A DNA stretch of 6,128 nucleotides from Candidatus Magasanikbacteria bacterium RIFCSPLOWO2_02_FULL_44_11 (GTDB lineage: Bacteria; Patescibacteriota; Patescibacteriia; Magasanikbacterales; GWA2-37-8): positions 1 through 6,128 of the forward strand of contig MFQK01000009.1 in the NCBI GenBank assembly GCA_001783035.1, given 5' to 3'. Below the pieces are notes generated by a model, which was not told where the DNA came from, did no database searches, and saw nothing but the letters and a program-made list of their open reading frames with translations. Position numbers and translations under genes: made by a program. How positions within the stretch are numbered: position 1 is the stretch's first letter; every line of letters begins with the position of its first letter. Below, one piece after another: positions 1-6,128 of this stretch.

Positions 1-1730
<1,730 letters not shown>

Positions 1731-1745
1731 AAACAGCGGTTTTAT

Positions 1746-1754
1746 TTATCCACA
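1746..1754 (+). promoter_or_regulatory. Single DnaA-box match
   Basis: The nonamer TTATCCACA matches the classical DnaA box (TTATNCACA) exactly. It lies 16 bases after the ligA stop, in an AT-rich spacer. Only one box is seen, with no cluster and no dnaA or dnaN beside it, so this is not evidence for an origin. It could be a DnaA titration or regulatory site for the downstream gene, or a chance match. Confidence 0.3.
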
Positions 1755-1760
1755 ACCCTA

Positions 1761-1795
1761 TATTATCAATAATAAAGCGTCTGTGATAAGCTTAT
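1761..1795. repeat. Two short AT-rich palindromes upstream of the HD-domain gene
   Basis: TATTAT-CA-ATAATA (1761-1774) has 6-base inverted arms around a two-base centre, and ATAAGCTTAT (1786-1795) is a perfect 10-base palindrome. The first overlaps the best -10 candidates. They could be operator half-sites, but short AT-rich palindromes arise easily by chance and the two do not share a sequence. Confidence 0.3.
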
Positions 1796-1825
1796 AGCAA
1801 CTTTGACAATTCAATCAACTCTTCA

Positions 1826-1833
1826 GAGGAGGA
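1826..1833 (+). promoter_or_regulatory. Shine-Dalgarno of the HD-domain gene
   Basis: AGAGGAGG lies four to five bases before the ATG at 1838 and is a near-perfect complement to the 3' end of bacterial 16S rRNA. It fixes the start codon and supports a bacterial translation system. Confidence 0.85.
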
Positions 1834-1837
1834 AGCC

Positions 1838-3214
1838 ATGTTGCGTCCCATCGTCAAGTTGGAACAGCAGATTGATTTGGGTGGCGGCCTTTGGCTTCTG
1901 CCCGAAAGTTTTCGTTCCAAAGCGGTACCCTTTAGGGCACCGGTTCGGGAGAACTGTGTTTTTGACCTGCGCTACGCCGATCTAACCTACTTGGTGAGAC
2001 CAGGGTTTGTCACCGATGTGATTAAACTGCTTGGTCTCGACCGGATCGGAAAGTTGTTTAATCTGCAATTTATCACCCCTTACCGGGTAACGGGCGAAGT
2101 TCGTCCGGTTGCACAAGCAATACATCGGTTTCATCACGATCGTTTGGTGCACAGTCTTAATTCGGCGGTGCTTCACGCCGCCATGTTGAATCAAGAAGGT
2201 ATTAACGGCACGCGACTCAAAGTGTCGGTACTTGCCGAGTTGGTGCACGACGCGATGAGTTGCGCCGGCGGTGACGCCATGAAGATGATCGACCCGGAGT
2301 ATTTCGACGAAGATCGCCTGATCGCCAGGTTTTTTTCTTCGCGGCGGGCAGGTTGGGCCGAGCTCAAGCGTCGTTATGGTTTGACCGACCGAACGATTAA
2401 CGAAGTGCATCAAGTGGTCAATGGCGAGGGATGGCAGGGTCAGGTGCATGACATCACCGACACTTGTTCATACCTGGCACTCGACAGCCAGGAGCTCGCC
2501 GCCTCGTATGCGGGAAAATCTCGAGAGTTGATGTCGGGGGAGCTCGATAACATCTTGGCTTTGGCAGAAGCAGGTCCGTGTCGTATTTGGCGGCACGTTT
2601 GCCTCCAGGACGGACATGCAGTTATTCAAGATGTTAAAATGCTTTATCGGTTCCTGGAGCTTCGGGCGCGCTTGTACGCCGGCATGTATGAAAAAACCGA
2701 CCATAAAGCGGTCGAGCTTTTGCATACGGAAGTAGTTTTTCCGTATTTGTTTCAAAGAATGGCAATCCATCGGGAAGAACTCTTGAAGCTCGATGATCAC
2801 ATCTTCCACCAATATGTGGAAAGTGTGATGGAAGTGCCAAAGTTGACGACCAGGATCGACCTTTTTGGCGTTTGGCCGAGGGTCGAGGCTTACCGGTCTT
2901 GGGAGGAAGCCAACGCCCGATTCCGCGAGTTGGCGGCCGACGGTGATTTTGCGGTAATCTCGGATGTTCGTTTGTTTCAGCCGAGAAAGCCGAAAACCGA
3001 TCGGTACTGGGTGGGGACAAAGAATGGTCCACGTTCTTTCAAACAGGCTTTTCCCAAAGAAGCCGCGAGCGTGGAGAAAATCTTTGCCGAATACTTGGGC
3101 GTGAAACGTCCGGTCCACCTGTTTGTTCATCCGGGCGTGGCAAAAAGGTTGCCGCGGCCGATGACCATGGCTTGGGGACAGGCACGTGAGCGTTGGCAAG
3201 GGCAGCGTGGTTAG
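1838..3214 (+). CDS. HD-superfamily metal-dependent phosphohydrolase, 458 aa
   Basis: Probably a cytoplasmic phosphohydrolase acting on a nucleotide or related phosphoester; the substrate cannot be told from sequence. The HD signature is readable: a recognition segment ending RLVHS (H105 after R102), the His-Asp doublet H137-D138 in AELVHDAM, and a later aspartate, probably D208, in DITDTCSYLALD, which resembles the last metal ligand of the COG1078/dNTPase-like group. The region before it (about 56-106: a hydrophobic helix, LDRIGKLFNL, then HRFHHDRLVHS) resembles the entry segment of that group (QRL...QLG...HxRFxHS). After the HD doublet, the GHxxE-type stretch of dNTP triphosphohydrolases is replaced by SCAGGDAMKM. 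The C-terminal third (about 335-458) ends in a basic, Trp- and Arg-containing tail and is not recognised. There is no signal peptide or membrane segment. Start chosen by the strong Shine-Dalgarno. It lies 107 bases after ligA on the same strand. Family assignment is fairly sure; specific function unknown. Confidence 0.78.
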   Translation: MLRPIVKLEQQIDLGGGLWLLPESFRSKAVPFRAPVRENCVFDLRYADLTYLVRPGFVTDVIKLLGLDRIGKLFNLQFITPYRVTGEVRPVAQAIHRFHHDRLVHSLNSAVLHAAMLNQEGINGTRLKVSVLAELVHDAMSCAGGDAMKMIDPEYFDEDRLIARFFSSRRAGWAELKRRYGLTDRTINEVHQVVNGEGWQGQVHDITDTCSYLALDSQELAASYAGKSRELMSGELDNILALAEAGPCRIWRHVCLQDGHAVIQDVKMLYRFLELRARLYAGMYEKTDHKAVELLHTEVVFPYLFQRMAIHREELLKLDDHIFHQYVESVMEVPKLTTRIDLFGVWPRVEAYRSWEEANARFRELAADGDFAVISDVRLFQPRKPKTDRYWVGTKNGPRSFKQAFPKEAASVEKIFAEYLGVKRPVHLFVHPGVAKRLPRPMTMAWGQARERWQGQRG

Positions 3215-3265
3215 TAAGGGTGGGGTGGCCAGAGTCTTGGTCACCCCACCCTTACGCTTAGTTTT
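3214..3265 (+). terminator. Rho-independent terminator of the HD-domain gene
   Basis: A 14-bp perfect stem pairs 3214-3227 with 3242-3255, extended by three more pairs including one G-U around an 8-base loop (3231-3238). The first stem base is the last base of the TAG stop. It is followed by GCTTAGTTTTC, a short and slightly displaced U tract, so it works best for plus-strand transcription. There is no T tract on the other strand. Confidence 0.7.
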
Positions 3266-3328
3266 CAATAAAATTTTGCCGCATCGTATTTTATTTTTTT
3301 GAGCGGCTCTAATCCAAGTGTTGTTTTT

Positions 3329-3365
3329 TAGAAAAAAGATCGCCCGGTAGCCTTAAGCTACCGGG
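3329..3365 (-). terminator. Rho-independent terminator of the small exported-protein gene
   Basis: Read on the minus strand, GCTACCGGG-type arms (3343-3351 with 3357-3365, 9 bp, 5-base loop) are followed by CGATCTTTTTTC, a proper U tract. It lies about 47 bases after the stop of the minus-strand gene. On the plus strand no T run follows, so it is directional. With the preceding hairpin it separates the two converging genes. Confidence 0.75.
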
Positions 3366-3412
3366 GAAGGTGTCCTCCTACTGTGGGTATATCCTCCAAT
3401 CCGCTTAAATCG

Positions 3413-3835
3413 TTACTTGACGTGGTAGGTGCAACCAGCCATCATGAGCCAGCCATTCTGGAGTTCAAGATGGTAGGTTACGATGGTGTTATTGCGGCGG
3501 ACACGAAGCGGCCCGCAGAATTGGATATTCTTTCCCTTGTCGTACATCAAGGCATAGAATGATAGGCGAGCTCCTTTTGGAGCAATGACCAGGTACGTCG
3601 TTTCATCCTGTTGGATCGCCGCTGTCTGGTAGCCGGCATGGTCTTCGTCGTCCACGATGATCCCGAAGTAGATCCCGGGATTTTTGACGAAAGTCGGGTC
3701 CGTTACTTCAATCGTGAACATGTTGGCGGGCACCAGCTCTTGGCTCGGTGGGAAACCGCGAGTGAGCGGGCCGTCATAGGCGCAGGCGAAAAAGAGCGGG
3801 TTCAGGGTAAACGCCAAAAAAACAATTCGGGTCAT
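3413..3835 (-). CDS. Small exported protein or lipoprotein of unknown function, 140 aa
   Basis: Not recognised as any named family. The N-terminus MTRIVFLAFTLNPLFFACAY has one positive residue followed by a hydrophobic stretch, then Cys18 in the context FFAC, a weak lipobox; cleavage by signal peptidase I after the Ala-Cys-Ala stretch is an alternative. The mature part (about 120 aa) alternates hydrophobic and polar residues with many Thr, Tyr and Val, suggesting a small beta-rich domain; it carries an acidic IVDDEDHAG segment (60-68) and two more cysteines (C107 and C135) that could pair. The start at 3835 is chosen over an upstream in-frame TTG at 3922 because a strong Shine-Dalgarno precedes it and the signal sequence then begins at residue 1. 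It is transcribed alone, divergent from the PpsA-like gene, with its own terminator. Presumed to act at the cell surface. Confidence 0.65.
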   Translation of the reverse strand: MTRIVFLAFTLNPLFFACAYDGPLTRGFPPSQELVPANMFTIEVTDPTFVKNPGIYFGIIVDDEDHAGYQTAAIQQDETTYLVIAPKGARLSFYALMYDKGKNIQFCGPLRVRRNNTIVTYHLELQNGWLMMAGCTYHVK

Positions 3836-3842
3836 TTTTAGG

Positions 3843-3850
3843 TCACCTCT
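3843..3850 (-). promoter_or_regulatory. Shine-Dalgarno of the small exported-protein gene
   Basis: On the minus strand AGAGGTGA ends seven bases before the ATG at 3835, giving seven consecutive matches to the AGGAGGTGA consensus (GAGGTGA). It decides between this ATG and the upstream in-frame TTG at 3922. Confidence 0.8.
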
Positions 3851-3889
3851 CTTGGCAGTTGGAAAGCACCCATCTATGTATTTCACCGC

Positions 3890-3922
3890 ATAAAAGCGTT
3901 CATAGACAGGTTTTTTTGTCAA
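3890..3922 (-). promoter_or_regulatory. Possible promoter of the small exported-protein gene
   Basis: On the minus strand a perfect -35 hexamer TTGACA occurs at 3922-3917, in the right general place. The nearest -10-like hexamer, TTTTAT (3895-3890), is 21 bases further on, longer than the optimal 17, and nothing at 16-18 bases is a good match. The -35 is convincing by sequence, the promoter as a whole only weakly so. Confidence 0.35.
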
Positions 3923-4006
3923 TGTTATTACAAACCAGCCTGTTTTTTGGCCATATTATCTTCAGGCAGACGCTGTGCATAAATGGCGGCTATAAAAGGT
4001 TTTTTG

Positions 4007-4022
4007 TGCTATACTGGTTTTA
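4007..4022 (+). promoter_or_regulatory. Extended -10 promoter giving a predicted leaderless transcript
   Basis: TGC-TATACT (4007-4015) is an extended -10 element, with one mismatch to TATAAT. No -35 hexamer is visible 16-18 bases upstream, as is usual for extended -10 promoters. The last -10 base is followed by six bases, GGTTTT, so initiation at the usual distance would fall on the A of the ATG at 4022. No Shine-Dalgarno lies in front of that ATG, which agrees with leaderless translation. Confidence 0.55.
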
Positions 4023-6128
4023 TGGCCGATTTATTTCGCCCTATTTCGAATCTTCGCCAGGAGGATGCTGTTTATTTTGGCTCCTATATTTGCGCGCTTG
4101 GAGAGCTTTCTGGTAAAAGTGGTTGGAAAAACAATATTCCTGCCGGTTTTGTGTTATCAAAGGAAGTTTACGAACAATTTATCGAACACAATAATCTGAA
4201 GAATAAATTAAAGACGCTTCTAGCCAGGGTGGACATACACAACCATCGTCTACTTGAGAAAACCGGTCGCGCCGCCGGCCGACTGTTTTTGAAGGGCTCT
4301 TTTTCCGATGCTATGAAACTGGCGCTTGAACAGGAATATAAAAATTTCAATTTTTCAAATGCTTTAATCCGTTCTTTCGCAGTAGCGCCGGAATTGGAGG
4401 TAAGTTTTTTAAGAAAAAGATTTTTTGGTGTTACTTCGCTGAATTCTTTTTTCGTTAATTTGAAATTAGCCATGGCCGCCCATTTCGACGCAGAGACAAT
4501 AACTACGGTTTTATCAAAAGGGTATGACTATCGCAGTTTGCCGCTGGCATTCGCTTTGCAGGAGACTATTCGTGGTGACGTTAGCGGCGAGGCGTCGGTT
4601 CAGGATGCGTCGACCATGGTTATCAGGTCGCGGATGGGCTTTCGCGATACGGCCCAAATATCGGAAACTGATACGATTTATTTACCGGGATTAAAAAAGG
4701 GATTGGCTGCCGTGATCAAGCGCGATATTTCTTCGCCAGCCAAGAATTTTATAGTTTCAGAAAAGGAAATTATTTCTTTGGGGAAGCTGCTTTTGCCGCT
4801 GGTTGAAGAACTCAAGACTTTTCGGGTTACGTGGGTGTTTGAAAAATCTTCCGGGCATTGGTGGTTGCTCGGTGCCGAGCGTCTGCCTGTTAAATTGCCC
4901 AGTGCTTTGAAAACATATAGTTTGAAAAAAACCGGCCATGTTTTGACCTCCGGCTTGGCGGTGGGTGAGGCGATCGCCGTCGGGTCTGTCGTTATCGCTT
5001 CGACGCTTGAAAAAGCGCTGAGCAGCCGGCCGGGCAGTATACTGGCGGTTAGAAAAACCGACAGCCGGTTTGATCCTGCTTTGGCCAGATCTCGGGCGGT
5101 GGTGACGGGAGAAGAAAATGCCGATAGCCATACGGCACAATTTTGCCGTGAGCGAGGGATCCCTTTAATTATTGGCGTCAAAAAGCCGGAATATTATTTG
5201 AAGGAAGGTCAGCTGGTGACCGTATCATGTGCCGAAGGTTTACGCGGAAAGATATATCCGGGTGCTTTGCCATTTACTGCAGAGTCGTTTGATGGGTCGG
5301 CGGTAAAGACGAAGACTAATTGTAATCTTCGATTGACCGATTCCATTTCCGCCGAGACTATGGCTCGGTTGCCCGTTGGCGGCATTGGCTTCTTGGCCGA
5401 GGAGCAATTGTATGCGAAATATGTCGGTATTCATCCTTTGGCTTTGACGGAACAAAAAAAACTTCCGAGAAAGTTGAGGGAAGCGGTGCGATTATTCGCC
5501 GGTCGAGAAAAACCGGCCGCTAAAGCAACGCGTCTTTTGGCTGAAGAATTGGCGCGAGCCGCCGTAGCGTTTCAAGGAAGAGAAGTTGTTTTCCGCTTGT
5601 CGGCGGCCACGAGCGATGAATATGCCACTTTGACAGGCGGTTTGCTTTTTGAATCTACCGAAAAAAATCCGTTGGTCGGCAAGCGCGGTGTTTCCAGGTT
5701 TATTGATCCGGCTTTTGAAGCGGCTTTCCGTCTCACCACGGAAGCGGTAAAATTAGTGCGTGAAGGCTGGGGGCTGACAAATGTGTCTGTTTTGATTCCT
5801 TTTTGTCGAACGATTGAAGAAGGTCGACAAATCCTGGCGCTGCTCGGCAAACACGGACTAAAGCGGGGCGAAAATGGTTTGAAAATATATGTCATGTGCG
5901 AAATACCGGCCAACGCACTGTTAGCGAAAGAGTTCATTAAATTATTTGATGGTTTCAGCGTTGGTTTACAACATCTGACGGAGCTTACTTTCGGTCTTGA
6001 TGCCGGTGTTTTTTCGTTGCGGGCGAATCGTGAAGAGGACCGGGCTATTAAGAAGCTTCTTAAGGAGGTTATTCAGGTCGCGCATAAAGAAGGAAAGACC
6101 GTTGGTATTTGTGATACCACAGCTGGTG
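4022..6128 (+). CDS. Divergent phosphoenolpyruvate synthase-like protein, 3'-truncated by window edge
   Basis: Homologous along its whole visible length (702 codons) to pyruvate, water dikinase (PpsA), which converts ATP, pyruvate and water to PEP, AMP and phosphate. Order of parts: N-terminal ATP-grasp-like region (about 15-290; IPAGF at 39-43, IRSFAVAPE at 116-124); phosphohistidine swivel domain (about 305-415; AVVTGEENADSHTAQF with His370, then GIPLIIG and VSCAEG); and a PEP-binding TIM barrel (about 430 onward; GIHPLAL 469-475, EKNPLVGKRGVSRF 547-560, GLTNVSVLIPF 584-594, MCEIPANA 625-632, Cys697 in GICD). Retained: His370, Arg525, Arg555, Glu627, Cys697. Changed against the consensus as I know it: SSATAED in the ATP-grasp, the DIEW and QxRP nucleotide-site motifs (now RVTW, 268-271, and GAERLP), the barrel GLARxEF arginine (now GFLAEEQ, 456-462), and GSNDLTQ (now GLQHLTE, 648-654). 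About 40 residues should be missing at the right edge. An in-frame ATG at 3983 is less likely as start. Could be a pseudoenzyme or a phosphotransferase of altered specificity; activity as PEP synthase is doubtful. Confidence 0.85.
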   Translation, partial: MADLFRPISNLRQEDAVYFGSYICALGELSGKSGWKNNIPAGFVLSKEVYEQFIEHNNLKNKLKTLLARVDIHNHRLLEKTGRAAGRLFLKGSFSDAMKLALEQEYKNFNFSNALIRSFAVAPELEVSFLRKRFFGVTSLNSFFVNLKLAMAAHFDAETITTVLSKGYDYRSLPLAFALQETIRGDVSGEASVQDASTMVIRSRMGFRDTAQISETDTIYLPGLKKGLAAVIKRDISSPAKNFIVSEKEIISLGKLLLPLVEELKTFRVTWVFEKSSGHWWLLGAERLPVKLPSALKTYSLKKTGHVLTSGLAVGEAIAVGSVVIASTLEKALSSRPGSILAVRKTDSRFDPALARSRAVVTGEENADSHTAQFCRERGIPLIIGVKKPEYYLKEGQLVTVSCAEGLRGKIYPGALPFTAESFDGSAVKTKTNCNLRLTDSISAETMARLPVGGIGFLAEEQLYAKYVGIHPLALTEQKKLPRKLREAVRLFAGREKPAAKATRLLAEELARAAVAFQGREVVFRLSAATSDEYATLTGGLLFESTEKNPLVGKRGVSRFIDPAFEAAFRLTTEAVKLVREGWGLTNVSVLIPFCRTIEEGRQILALLGKHGLKRGENGLKIYVMCEIPANALLAKEFIKLFDGFSVGLQHLTELTFGLDAGVFSLRANREEDRAIKKLLKEVIQVAHKEGKTVGICDTTAG

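Larger units (their letters stand above)
1759..1837 (+). promoter_or_regulatory. Probable promoter and leader region of the HD-domain gene
   Basis: TATATT (1759-1764) and the overlapping TATTAT (1761-1766) each differ from the -10 consensus TATAAT at one base, but no good -35 hexamer sits 16-18 bases upstream. A second possibility is TGT-GATAAG (1782-1790), an extended -10-like site. A perfect TTGACA occurs at 1803-1808, but no -10 follows it at the right distance before the ribosome binding site. The gene may also be read through from ligA. The exact start of transcription cannot be fixed by eye. Confidence 0.3.

Noticed and set aside
1731..1743. Weak hairpin AAAAC/GTTTT just after the ligA stop
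   Set aside because: Only a five-pair A-T-rich stem, too unstable to call a terminator.
2468..3268. Long antisense open frame (266 codons, minus strand) opposite the HD gene
   Set aside because: It is wholly antisense to a gene with clear HD motifs and a strong ribosome binding site. Its translation is Pro/His/Arg-rich with no recognisable domain, as expected for a shadow frame.
3373..3397. Two AGGAGG-like motifs on the minus strand after the small-protein gene
   Set aside because: No ATG, GTG or TTG follows either motif at a suitable distance before the terminator, so no small gene is supported.
3991..3999. TATAAAAGG, resembling an archaeal TATA box about 27 bases before the ATG
   Set aside because: The NAD+-dependent ligase and two strong Shine-Dalgarno sites indicate a bacterium, and a good bacterial extended -10 lies between it and the ATG.
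3859..4116. Plus-strand open frame of 85 codons with hydrophobic residues between the divergent genes
   Set aside because: It covers the promoter regions of both neighbours, runs out of frame into the PpsA-like gene, and has no ribosome binding site.
4678..5181. Minus-strand open frame of 167 codons within the PpsA-like gene
   Set aside because: It overlaps the conserved swivel-domain coding region and has low-complexity Ser/Pro/Arg-like content; shadow of the real plus-strand gene.

Overview
The window looks bacterial, and most likely comes from a reduced-genome lineage of the Candidate Phyla Radiation (Patescibacteria). That placement is tentative. It rests on the style of the LigA sequence (a KIDG motif followed by LHMVLTY) and on a divergent, full-length phosphoenolpyruvate-synthase-like protein; no rRNA or other taxonomic marker is present. 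An NAD+-dependent ligase and clear Shine-Dalgarno sequences in front of two genes support Bacteria over Archaea. The genes read with the standard code: the three visible stops are TAA, TAG and TAA, and no frame uses TGA internally.

Layout: (1) Positions 1-1730, plus strand: ligA, cut at its 5' side by the window edge, with adenylation-domain remainder, OB fold, zinc finger, helix-hairpin-helix region and BRCT domain. (2) 1731-1837: AT-rich spacer with one DnaA-box match and two short palindromes. (3) 1838-3214, plus: an HD-superfamily phosphohydrolase with a strong Shine-Dalgarno, closed by a long hairpin that begins at its stop codon. (4) 3215-3412: convergent intergenic region with one terminator for each strand. 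(5) 3413-3835, minus: a small protein of unknown function with an N-terminal export or lipoprotein signal. (6) 3836-4021: divergent promoter region. (7) 4022-6128, plus: a large open frame, cut by the right window edge, homologous over its whole length to phosphoenolpyruvate synthase (PpsA) but with many catalytic positions changed.

The genes do not form one obvious pathway. ligA and the HD protein are co-oriented and might share transcripts. The small exported protein appears to be a stand-alone unit. The PpsA-like gene seems to have its own extended -10 promoter placed so that the transcript would start at the A of the ATG (leaderless). The most interesting element is this PpsA-like protein: it keeps the phosphohistidine, the barrel glutamate and the terminal cysteine, but its ATP-grasp half is eroded and the usual barrel metal-binding Asn-Asp pair is replaced, suggesting a changed or non-catalytic role.
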